Positions 1 to 6,616 of a stretch of 9,743 nucleotides of DNA are shown here, one piece after another. This stretch comes from Chloroflexota bacterium (lineage in GTDB: Bacteria; Chloroflexota; Anaerolineae; B4-G1), in assembly GCA_030596915.1 (NCBI GenBank), contig JAUVSX010000075.1, positions 1-9,743 on the forward strand, in the 5' to 3' direction. Every line of letters begins with the position of its first letter. Positions within the stretch are counted from its first letter, which is position 1. The position numbers were made by a program, and so were the translations under genes. Under the pieces are notes generated by a model. That model was given only the letters and a program-made list of their open reading frames with translations. It made no database searches and was not told the origin of the DNA.

Positions 1-1418
1 ACCTTCTCGCGCGATTGGGCGGGCAGAGGGTTCACTTCGTGCTCGGCCAGGATGGTGGCGACGCGCTGCGAGGCGCGGTCTGCGAGTGACGTGCTGCCCG
101 CGGCGCTCCACTCGCCATGCGATGCCCTCTCGAACAGCCCTGGATACCATCGCTCGCGCCAGTGGCGCTGTGTGTGCTTGGTGTTCAGGTACTGACCGCT
201 GGGGCCGCGCTCTTCGATCAAATCCAGCGCGAGCGTCTCGTCCGTTACCTCGATGGGCGCCAGGAATCGCTTGAGCCAACCCACGATCTGATCGCAGATC
301 GCTAGCTGAGCCAGGGACGTTGTGAGCCCGGACTCCAGGTAGCCGAGGTCGTGGATCAGGTCGGCGCCACCTAGCGTCTCTGTCATCAGAGTCAGCGTCG
401 CTTCCGCGGCAGCTTGCTGGTCGACGACCTTCGAATCGCTACAGCCCCCTATGCCGAACATCGGCAGACGATATGCATGCGCCAGGGCCTGAGCGATGCC
501 AGAACGCTTGGGGGATGCGTAGGGTGACACCAACGTGCGCATATCGAGATACTCGCTACTCCACCCCGGCATAATGAAGGGGGTGCCCTCGCGGACTAGC
601 TGCGAAACCACAAGACCGACCAGTGCGCCCGCGTTGACCATAGCGGCGCCAGCAGCCGCGGTCACTGGGGCCGTCGTACCGCCCTGGCAGACGGGGACGT
701 ACATCAGCGGCAGGCCCTTGCGCGCGAGAAATAACAGCTTCTGCAGCGCATCTTCGTTGTGCAGGAGGCCCGTGGTGACGTTGATGTAGCAGATGGCGAA
801 GGGCCTTTCCCGGAACGCCCCAGGCCCTCCAGCCACCGCCTCCGCCATCTCGACGGCATCCACTGTACCAGAGAACTCATTGGTCACGTAGATGATCGGC
901 TTGGTGGTGTGTCCAAGCATCGCTTCCATCTGGTAGCGGTCGCTCACCCGTGGGTCGACGTCGCTGGGCACGAACATCGACATGAGGAAGTCGACGTGCT
1001 CTAGCGCATCGCACAGGATCGTGCCCTCGACAACGTCATTGAGTACCGCCTTGCGCCGCTGGCCGGTGCGGTGATCGATGATGTTCAGGCAGTCCGAGCC
1101 TGGCCCGTAGTAGCAGCGATGAGCTCCCAGCGACATGGCCGGCTCGCCCTCTTGATTGAAGATAGCCACTTTCCCTAATGCGGTCTGCAGAGCTCTCTCC
1201 ACCAAGGGCGCCGGAATGAGGACGCGATTGGCGCCAGTGACCGACGCGCCTGCTTTCTGCAGCAGGTCAATGGCCTCCTGGTGGCGCAGGTCTACGCCGA
1301 TGCGCGACAGTATCTCGAGGCTGGCGTCGTGCATTCGCTGGCGCTGTTCAGAAGTTAGGTGCGCAAGGGGCTGTACAGCTTCCGCACAATCGCTTGAGGG
1401 TGGGTCGGTTTCTTGCAT
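1..1418 (-). CDS. MttB-superfamily (trimethylamine/betaine-type) corrinoid methyltransferase, non-pyrrolysine, 3' end cut by window
   Basis: An open frame of 472 codons starts with ATG at 1418 and leaves the left edge without a stop. It resembles the MttB superfamily (COG5598), whose members move a methyl group from trimethylamine, glycine betaine or related quaternary amines to a corrinoid protein. Family landmarks are visible. The N-terminal segment LTSEQRQRMHDASLEIL is at about 21-37. A barrel segment has GGTTAPVT at about 246-253. GCSDSK at 325-330 is followed by VDQQAAAE. The C-terminal part has LESG, a QYLNTKHT segment near 409-416, and a WYPGLFER block near 424-431. AAGGAG lies 7 bases before the ATG, which supports this start. 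Family proteins are usually a little under 500 residues, so little is probably missing. No amber codon interrupts the frame, so it is the non-pyrrolysine type (like MtgB of Desulfitobacterium). The substrate cannot be read from sequence, and no corrinoid protein or reductive activator is in view. It is codirectional with ilvD after a 216-base gap. Confidence 0.87.
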   Translation of the reverse strand, partial: MQETDPPSSDCAEAVQPLAHLTSEQRQRMHDASLEILSRIGVDLRHQEAIDLLQKAGASVTGANRVLIPAPLVERALQTALGKVAIFNQEGEPAMSLGAHRCYYGPGSDCLNIIDHRTGQRRKAVLNDVVEGTILCDALEHVDFLMSMFVPSDVDPRVSDRYQMEAMLGHTTKPIIYVTNEFSGTVDAVEMAEAVAGGPGAFRERPFAICYINVTTGLLHNEDALQKLLFLARKGLPLMYVPVCQGGTTAPVTAAAGAAMVNAGALVGLVVSQLVREGTPFIMPGWSSEYLDMRTLVSPYASPKRSGIAQALAHAYRLPMFGIGGCSDSKVVDQQAAAEATLTLMTETLGGADLIHDLGYLESGLTTSLAQLAICDQIVGWLKRFLAPIEVTDETLALDLIEERGPSGQYLNTKHTQRHWRERWYPGLFERASHGEWSAAGSTSLADRASQRVATILAEHEVNPLPAQSREK

Positions 1419-1634
1419 CTTTCTGCTCCTTCTCCGCCTCCGTCGGCGGGCAGCGGCGCGATGACCGTACTAGCGGACGAACGAGCGGACCCACGGCCAG
1501 TGTCGCTGGCTGCCCGCGAGCACCAGGGACGCCGCGGGAGAGGATCGCTCAAGGACCGCTGCGCGCAGACCGCGGTAGCGCTTCCTTGGAGCTGCGGCAG
1601 GGCGATACTCGAAACAGTGCGTCCTTGCGTGACG
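1419..1634 (-). other. ilvD to mttB-like intergenic region with several inverted repeats
   Basis: This 216-base gap holds no credible gene. It contains several short inverted repeats. GCCAG/CTGGC (1496-1500, 1506-1510) has a 5-base loop. CCCGCG/CGCGGG (1513-1518, 1533-1538) has a 14-base loop. Two perfect palindromes abut: CTGCGCGCAG at 1559-1568 and ACCGCGGT at 1569-1576. None is followed by a T-run in the direction of transcription, so none is a canonical intrinsic terminator. I could not find a convincing -35/-10 pair. The gap could hold a processing site, a factor-dependent terminator or an unrecognised promoter for the methyltransferase gene. Confidence 0.45.
1426..1431 (-). promoter_or_regulatory. 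Shine-Dalgarno of the mttB-like gene
   Basis: AAGGAG on the minus strand lies 7 bases before the ATG at 1418, inside a purine-rich run (GGAGAAGGAGCAGAAAG). This is the strongest ribosome binding site near this gene and fixes the start. It also argues that the gene is translated independently despite its distance from ilvD. Confidence 0.75.
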
Positions 1635-3305
1635 CTACGATCCCGTTGGTGGCCTAAGAATAGCCCCCAGATCCGCCGAGCTCACCATTGCTGCATAGCG
1701 GGCCAGGTAGCCGGTCGTGATCTTGGCCGGGCGTGGCTGCCACTTCTCCCGGCGCCGGGCCAGTTCCTCATCCGAAACGTGTAGCGTCAGGCGCTTGCTG
1801 AGGATGTCGATCTCGATCTCGTCCCCCTCCTGCACCAGTCCGATCGGTCCGCCGCCAGCCGCCTCGGGCGAGATGTGGCCAATGGCGGCGCCCTTCGAGG
1901 CGCCGGAGAAGCGACCGTCGGTCAGCAGGGCGACTCGGTCGTCGAGGCCCATTCCAGCGAGCGCCGAGGTGGCCATCAGCATCTCGCGCATACCCGGCCC
2001 GCCGCGCGGGCCCTCGTAGCGGATGACGATCACATCCCCGGGCTGGATGCGCTGAGCGAGGATTGCGTCCATCGCGGCCCGCTCGGCGTCGAAGACGCGC
2101 GCTGGACCTCGGTGGTGCACCATCTCGGGCCGGACAGCGGCAGCCTTGACGACCGCGCCACCTGGCGCCAGGTTGCCCCGCATGATGGCGATCCCGCCAT
2201 CGGGACGGTAGGGGTCGCTGGCGGGGCGGATGACGTTGTTCAGTCGTCCTGCGCCGGCGAGATTCTCAGCGAGGCTCTTTCCGGTAACCGTCCGCACTGT
2301 GCCGTCGAGCAAACCCTGGCCGAGCAGCTCTGCCATCACGGCGGGCACGCCGCCCGCTTCGTCCAGATCCTGCATGTGGTGCGGACCTGACGGCACGAGC
2401 TTGACTATGTAAGGTGTCCGGGCGCTGACGGCGTCGAAAAGATCGAGCGGAAGCGAGATGCCAGCGTCGTAGGCGATGGCGGGCAGGTGCAGCACGGTGT
2501 TGGTCGAGCCGCCGATCGCCATATCGACCGTGATGGCATTCAGGAAAGCGACCTCCGTCATGATGTCGCTCGGGCGGATGTTCTCATCGACGAGTGACAG
2601 GATCCGCGTCCCGGCCCACTTCGCCAGGCGCGTCCGGGCCGCCGTAAGGGCGGGAATTGTGCCGTTTCCTGGCAGTCCCAGGCCAAGAGCCTCGGTCAGG
2701 CAGTTCATCGAGTTGGCGGTGAACAGGCCCGAGCAACTGCCGCAGCCGGGACAAGCGGCCAGCTCCAGTTCCTGCAAGGCGGACTCTGTCAGCTCGCCCA
2801 CCTGGTACTTGCCAACACCCTCGAATAGGGTATTGAGGTCGACATCGCGCCCCGCGGAACGTCCAGCCATCATAGGCCCACCGCTCCCGAAAATGGCGGG
2901 TATATTGACCCGGGCAGCGGCCATAAGCATCCCCGGCACGATCTTGTCGCAGTTTGGGATGAGCACGAGTCCATCGAAGGCGTGGGCCAGCGCCATGCTC
3001 TCCACCGAGTCGGCGATTAGCTCCCGGCTCGGCAGGGAGTAGTGCATACCGGGGTGACCCATCGCGATGCCATCGCACACGCCGATGACGCTGAACTCGA
3101 GGGGTGTGCCGCCCGCCATGCGGACGCCGGCTTTCACGGCCTCAGCGATCGTATCCAGGTGTACGTGACACGGCGCGCAGCGGGACCGAGAGTCGGCCAC
3201 GACGCGGCGGGCGTGCGGGAGGTCGGCGGGGGACAGGCCCGAGGCGTAGAAGAGACTCCGGTGTGGGGCGCGTTCGATGCCCTTCTTTACTGCGTCGCTG
3301 CGCAT
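1635..3305 (-). CDS. ilvD: Dihydroxy-acid dehydratase (IlvD)
   Basis: This cytosolic iron-sulfur enzyme dehydrates 2,3-dihydroxy-isovalerate and 2,3-dihydroxy-3-methylvalerate to the 2-keto acids that lead to valine, leucine and isoleucine. The 556 residues from ATG 3305 match the usual family length. Landmarks are the N-terminus MRSDAVKKG...ERAPHRSL, GVCDGIAMGH near 75-84, NCDK at 118-121, CPGCGSCSG at 185-193, GGSTNT near 265-270, and DGRFSG near 463-468 with the serine proposed as catalytic base. The start at 3305 is chosen because AAAGGA lies 6 bases upstream and the family normally begins MRSD. An ATG at 3320, overlapping the leuB stop as ATGA, would add five residues. Residues 31-50 are unusual: the common PFIGIxNS...VPGH segment reads HARRVVADS...APCH here. 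The frame is intact, and the cysteine at 46 sits where [2Fe-2S]-type dehydratases carry a ligand. Every other key motif is present, so the gene is probably functional. Confidence 0.95.
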   Translation of the reverse strand: MRSDAVKKGIERAPHRSLFYASGLSPADLPHARRVVADSRSRCAPCHVHLDTIAEAVKAGVRMAGGTPLEFSVIGVCDGIAMGHPGMHYSLPSRELIADSVESMALAHAFDGLVLIPNCDKIVPGMLMAAARVNIPAIFGSGGPMMAGRSAGRDVDLNTLFEGVGKYQVGELTESALQELELAACPGCGSCSGLFTANSMNCLTEALGLGLPGNGTIPALTAARTRLAKWAGTRILSLVDENIRPSDIMTEVAFLNAITVDMAIGGSTNTVLHLPAIAYDAGISLPLDLFDAVSARTPYIVKLVPSGPHHMQDLDEAGGVPAVMAELLGQGLLDGTVRTVTGKSLAENLAGAGRLNNVIRPASDPYRPDGGIAIMRGNLAPGGAVVKAAAVRPEMVHHRGPARVFDAERAAMDAILAQRIQPGDVIVIRYEGPRGGPGMREMLMATSALAGMGLDDRVALLTDGRFSGASKGAAIGHISPEAAGGGPIGLVQEGDEIEIDILSKRLTLHVSDEELARRREKWQPRPAKITTGYLARYAAMVSSADLGAILRPPTGS

Positions 3306-3311
3306 ACCAGT

Positions 3312-3317
3312 TCCTTT
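3312..3317 (-). promoter_or_regulatory. Shine-Dalgarno that decides the ilvD start
   Basis: AAAGGA on the minus strand ends 6 bases before ATG 3305. The competing ATG at 3320 overlaps the leuB stop and has only a GGG immediately before it. The site therefore favours the shorter IlvD beginning MRSD. The sequence also overlaps the leuB stop codon by one base, so ribosomes ending leuB would finish at the ilvD binding site, suggesting translational coupling. Confidence 0.65.
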
Positions 3318-4417
3318 CATCCCAAGAGAGTGACGTCAGGTGCGGTTGTTGCCAGGGCTTCAACGACGAGGTCGCCCATCTCTCGCGTGCCTATGGTCGT
3401 TGCGCCAGGCTCGGCGATGTCACGGGTCCGGTAGCCCTGCGCCAGTACAGCCTCCACAGCGGCCTCAACGGCGTCAGCCTCTTGCTCCAGTTCGAGCGAG
3501 TGGCGCAGCAGCATTCCGGCGCTGAGAATGGTGGCCAGAGGGTTGACGACGTTCTGTCCCGTGTACTTCGGCGCCGACCCGTGGATGGGCTCGCAAAGGC
3601 CTGGCTTGTGCAGCCCGATAGCCCCTGACGGCAGCATACCCCTCGAGCCGGCGATCATCGAGGCCTCGTCGGTCAGGATATCGCCGAACATGTTGCCCGT
3701 GACGATGACGTCGAAGATGCTGGGGTAGCGCACGAGGCGCATCGCAGCGATGTCCACGTACATGCTATCGAACTCGACGTCGGGGTAGCCGCTGGCCACG
3801 CGAGTGGCCGTTTCCCTCCAGAGCCGTGAGTTTTCCAGCACATTGGCCTTGTCGACTGACGTGACCTTCTTGCGCCGCTTGCGGGCGAGTTCGAACGCCA
3901 CCCGTACGACACGCTCGATCTCAGGTTCGCTGTAGAGCATCGTGTCGTAGGCCGCACGTGCCCCGTCCACGGTTGTGCGAGCGCGCTCCCCGAAGTAGAT
4001 GCCGCCGGTGAGCTCGCGGACGACGACGAGGTCGACGTCCGCGATGACCTCAGGCTTGATGGTCGACGCGTGGAGCAGTTGCGGGTAGAGCTTCACGGGG
4101 CGCAAGTTGGCGAACACGCCCAAGCCCTTCCGGAGGCCCAAGAGCCCCTGCTCCGGACGGACCGGCGAGAGCGGGTCATCGTACTTGGGGTCACCAACGG
4201 CGCCGAGCAGGACGGCATCGCTGGCGCGGCACTTGGCGAGGGTCTCGTCTGGCAGCGCCGTGCCAGTGGCGTCGATAGCGGCGCCTCCAACAAGCGCTTC
4301 GTCGAACTCGAACGTGTGGTCGAACAGGGTCGCCACCTGGCGCAGCACCTTCACCGCCTCGGCCACGACCTCGGGGCTTATGCCGTCCCCGGGTAGTGTC
4401 GTGATGTTTGCCTTCAT
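3317..4417 (-). CDS. leuB: 3-isopropylmalate dehydrogenase (LeuB)
   Basis: An NAD-dependent oxidative decarboxylase of the isocitrate/isopropylmalate dehydrogenase family. It converts 3-isopropylmalate to 2-ketoisocaproate and, in a citramalate pathway, 3-methylmalate to 2-ketobutyrate. The 366 residues match the family's length. Landmarks are TLPGDGISPEV near 7-17, LLGAVGDPKYD near 70-80, the substrate-binding region EQGLLGLRK...ANLRPVK, the RELTGGIYFG motif, the catalytic region KVTSVDKANVL, the metal-binding GNMFGDILTDEAS segment, and the NAD-binding HGSAP motif followed by NPLATILS. GGAGG (4429-4433) lies 11 bases before the ATG, a slightly long spacing. The only other in-frame start before the upstream TAA is a CTG directly adjacent. 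The gene sits between cimA and ilvD, consistent with a shared role in leucine and isoleucine synthesis. Nothing suggests loss of function. Confidence 0.96.
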   Translation of the reverse strand: MKANITTLPGDGISPEVVAEAVKVLRQVATLFDHTFEFDEALVGGAAIDATGTALPDETLAKCRASDAVLLGAVGDPKYDDPLSPVRPEQGLLGLRKGLGVFANLRPVKLYPQLLHASTIKPEVIADVDLVVVRELTGGIYFGERARTTVDGARAAYDTMLYSEPEIERVVRVAFELARKRRKKVTSVDKANVLENSRLWRETATRVASGYPDVEFDSMYVDIAAMRLVRYPSIFDVIVTGNMFGDILTDEASMIAGSRGMLPSGAIGLHKPGLCEPIHGSAPKYTGQNVVNPLATILSAGMLLRHSLELEQEADAVEAAVEAVLAQGYRTRDIAEPGATTIGTREMGDLVVEALATTAPDVTLLG

Positions 4418-4523
4418 CAGTTAGTAAGCCTCCGTTGTGGTCTCGTTGTTGTGTCGTTCCGTAGTGCGAGCGCACGTTCGCTGAACCTATCCTGCGGCCG
4501 CGGCGCAGCGCGAGGATGGGCGT
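4418..4523 (-). other. cimA-leuB spacer with an A/C-rich leader before leuB
   Basis: This 106-base gap has two distinct halves. Just after the cimA stop is a GC-rich stretch with a possible small hairpin (CTGCG at 4492-4496 pairing with CGCAG at 4504-4508). Nearer leuB the transcript becomes A/C-rich with recurring ACAAC and ACGA words (about 4432-4470) and then reaches the GGAGG ribosome binding site. Such a G- and U-poor leader should be largely unpaired and could help initiation. No promoter consensus or leader peptide is convincing. Confidence 0.35.
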
Positions 4524-6101
4524 CTAGTCTGCCATCGTGAGGCCGTACTCGACGGCGTCCGCCAGCGCGAGCCAGCTCGCCTCAATGATGTTCGGCGATG
4601 CCCCCACAGTGCTCCAGCGACGACCGGCACTCTGCGTGTCGATCGACACGCGCGTGATTGCCTCGGTGCCGGATCCGCTGTCGATGATGTGAACTTTGTA
4701 GTCGACGAGGTGGAAATCGGCCAGTTGAGGATAGGCCTGAATCAGCGCCTTGCGCAGCGCCGCGTCGAGGGCGTTGACGGGCCCGTTGCCCCCAGCCGCC
4801 GTGTGCAGGATCTGGTCCCCGACGCGCACCTTGACGGTCGCCTCGGCGAAGATGCCCCGCCGCTCCCGATGCTCGACGACGACCATAAAGTCCAGCATTT
4901 CGAAGGGTGGCGTGTACGACGGCTGGGCGCGGCGCAGTAGCAGCTCAACCGAACCTTCAGCGCCTTCGAAGGTGAACCCTTGATGCTCCAGTCGCTTGAT
5001 CGTCTTGAGCACGTCGGAAAGGCCCTCGCCACTCTGAAGCGCGAGGCCCATGTCATCGGCCTTGCTGCGGAGAGTGCCGCGTCCCGAGAGCTCGGAAACG
5101 AGGACGCGTGACTGGTTTCCCACGAGTTCTGGCTCGATGTGCTGGTAGCTCTGCGCGCTGCGCCGCATCGCTGCCGCGTGGATGCCGCCCTTGTGAGCAA
5201 ACGCGCTCTGCCCCACGTAGGGCGCCTGGCGAAAAAGCGAGCGATTGGCAATGGACGCGACGGCCCGTGCGGCAGGCGTCAGATGGCTCAACCGACCTGG
5301 GGGTAGGGCGCGTTTCCCCATCTTGAGTTCAAGGGCCGGGATGACTGTGCATAGATTGGCGTTGCCGCATCGCTCGCCGTACCCGTTCATAGTGCCCTGC
5401 ACGTGCTGCGCCCCCGCTCGAACGGCGGCCAGGCTGTTGGCGTCGGCTAGCCCCCCGTCGTCGTGTGTGTGGATTCCAAACGCGATCCCGGGTAGTGCCT
5501 GCCGCATTCGGAGAACAGCGCCCTCGATCTCCCATGGCATCGCGCCGCCGTTCGTATCGGCCAGGACCAGGACATCTGCGCCGCCGTCCGCTGCCGCGAC
5601 GACTGTCTCGCGGGCGTAAGCCTCGTCAGCCCGGTAGCCGTCGAAGAAGTGCTCGGCGTCGAAGACGACCTCGCGCCCCTGGGCTTTCACGAAGGCGACA
5701 CTCTCGTTGATCATTCGCAGGTTCTCAGGCAGTGTCGTGCGGAGCACATCCTCGACGTGGAGCGTCCAGCTCTTGCCCACGATGGTGACGACGGGCGTCT
5801 CTGCCGCTACGAGCGCGGCAAGGTTCGCGTCGTCGTGGGGCGCGGTGCCTGCCCGGCAGGTACTACCGAAGGCCGCCACGCGAGTCTGCCTGAGACTGAG
5901 CTCGCGCACCCGCTGGAAGTACGCGACGTCCTTAGGGTTGGAGCCCGGCCAGCCTCCCTCCACATAGTGAACGCCGAGCTCATCAAGTAAGCGTGTGATC
6001 TTGAGTTTGTCGTCGACAGACAGAGAGATGCCTTCTCCCTGCGAGCCGTCGCGGAGAGTTGTGTCGTAGAGTCGGATGCTCGGAAGTGCTAGGCTGTCCA
6101 C
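4524..6101 (-). CDS. cimA: (R)-citramalate synthase (CimA)
   Basis: CimA condenses acetyl-CoA with pyruvate to (R)-citramalate, a threonine-independent entry into isoleucine synthesis. The 525 residues have two parts. The catalytic TIM barrel, about 8-280, carries YDTTLRDGSQ (12-21), the CimA hallmark EGGWPGSNPKD (48-58), GSTCRAGTAP (79-88), AEHFFDGY (149-156), the metal-binding HTHDD (211-215) and the GERCGNANL loop (242-250). The segment SAFAHKGGIH (299-308) leads to the C-terminal LeuA-type dimer/regulatory domain, about 390-525. EGGWPGSNPKD and AEHFFDGY separate it from 2-isopropylmalate synthase and homocitrate synthase. The start is GTG at 6101, only 2 bases after the leuD stop, with a weak CAGGG upstream, so translation is probably coupled to leuD. 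The barrel motif HTHDDGG has D and G where many CimA proteins have HTHNDAG. An Asp there is also normal in E. coli LeuA, so activity is expected. The C-terminal domain suggests feedback control, presumably by isoleucine. Confidence 0.94.
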   Translation of the reverse strand: MDSLALPSIRLYDTTLRDGSQGEGISLSVDDKLKITRLLDELGVHYVEGGWPGSNPKDVAYFQRVRELSLRQTRVAAFGSTCRAGTAPHDDANLAALVAAETPVVTIVGKSWTLHVEDVLRTTLPENLRMINESVAFVKAQGREVVFDAEHFFDGYRADEAYARETVVAAADGGADVLVLADTNGGAMPWEIEGAVLRMRQALPGIAFGIHTHDDGGLADANSLAAVRAGAQHVQGTMNGYGERCGNANLCTVIPALELKMGKRALPPGRLSHLTPAARAVASIANRSLFRQAPYVGQSAFAHKGGIHAAAMRRSAQSYQHIEPELVGNQSRVLVSELSGRGTLRSKADDMGLALQSGEGLSDVLKTIKRLEHQGFTFEGAEGSVELLLRRAQPSYTPPFEMLDFMVVVEHRERRGIFAEATVKVRVGDQILHTAAGGNGPVNALDAALRKALIQAYPQLADFHLVDYKVHIIDSGSGTEAITRVSIDTQSAGRRWSTVGASPNIIEASWLALADAVEYGLTMAD

Positions 6102-6103
6102 CG

Positions 6104-6616
6104 CTACCCTGCCCCGGCGCTTCTGGCGCTCATGCGCTTGCGTGTGTAAGGAACGAGCCCACCGGCCTCAATGACGGCCATGATGAACGGAGGGAAGGGA
6201 CTCGTGCGGTAGGTGCGCCCCGTGCGGCCGTTTGTGATGGCGCCCGCGGCAAGATCGATCGTGAGGACGTCTCCTGCCTCTGTCTCGTCCGCCGCGTCGG
6301 GGCACTCCAGGATGGGCAAACCGATATTGATCGCGTTGCGGTAGAAGATCCGCGCGTAGCTCTTTGCGACGACGCAAGCCACTCCGGCTGCCTTGATCGC
6401 TACGGGCGCGTGCTCACGTGAAGAGCCGCAGCCAAAGTTCTCGCCAGCGACGATCACGTCGCCCGGCTGCACTGCTGTCACGAAGCCAGGGTCGATGTCC
6501 TCCATACAATGACAGGCCAGCTCCGCCGCTCCCGACATGTTCAGGTATCGGGCCGGAATAATCGCGTCGGTGTCGACGTTATCGCCGTACTTCCAGACTT
6601 TGCCTGTGATCCTCAT
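6104..6616 (-). CDS. leuD: 3-isopropylmalate dehydratase small subunit (LeuD)
   Basis: The small subunit pairs with LeuC to isomerise 2-isopropylmalate to 3-isopropylmalate, and probably citramalate to 3-methylmalate here. The 170 residues match the short, separate-subunit form common in bacteria with this LeuC type, rather than the roughly 200-residue E. coli form. Landmarks are GKVWKYGDNVDTDAIIPARYL at the N-terminus, the active-site loop GCGSSREHAP (62-71), KSYARIFYRNAINIGLP (85-101), and a conserved swivelling-domain C-terminus. The substrate-recognition loop after PARYL reads NMS, as is usual for bacterial LeuD, rather than the RT of homoaconitase-type subunits. The ATG overlaps the leuC stop by 4 bases (ATGA), indicating tight translational coupling and balanced subunit synthesis. 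Confidence 0.96.
   Translation of the reverse strand: MRITGKVWKYGDNVDTDAIIPARYLNMSGAAELACHCMEDIDPGFVTAVQPGDVIVAGENFGCGSSREHAPVAIKAAGVACVVAKSYARIFYRNAINIGLPILECPDAADETEAGDVLTIDLAAGAITNGRTGRTYRTSPFPPFIMAVIEAGGLVPYTRKRMSARSAGAG

Noticed and set aside
1..1418. Pyrrolysine-containing trimethylamine methyltransferase
   Set aside because: I read the frame codon by codon and found no in-frame TAG, so the pyrrolysine form is not supported.
535..2390. Plus-strand open frames opposite mttB and ilvD (for example 535-789, 1156-1464, 1875-2390)
   Set aside because: They lie antisense to strongly conserved genes, are low-complexity and Arg/Ala/Ser-rich, and show no recognisable domains. They are typical GC-rich shadows.
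3156..3235. Compensated double frameshift in ilvD
   Set aside because: The other two frames give proline/arginine-rich sequence with no IlvD match, and the actual frame keeps V-A-D-S and P-C-H in register with the family. Substitution is more likely than indels.
4492..4508. Intrinsic terminator after cimA
   Set aside because: The stem is only 5 pairs and no T-run follows in the direction of transcription.
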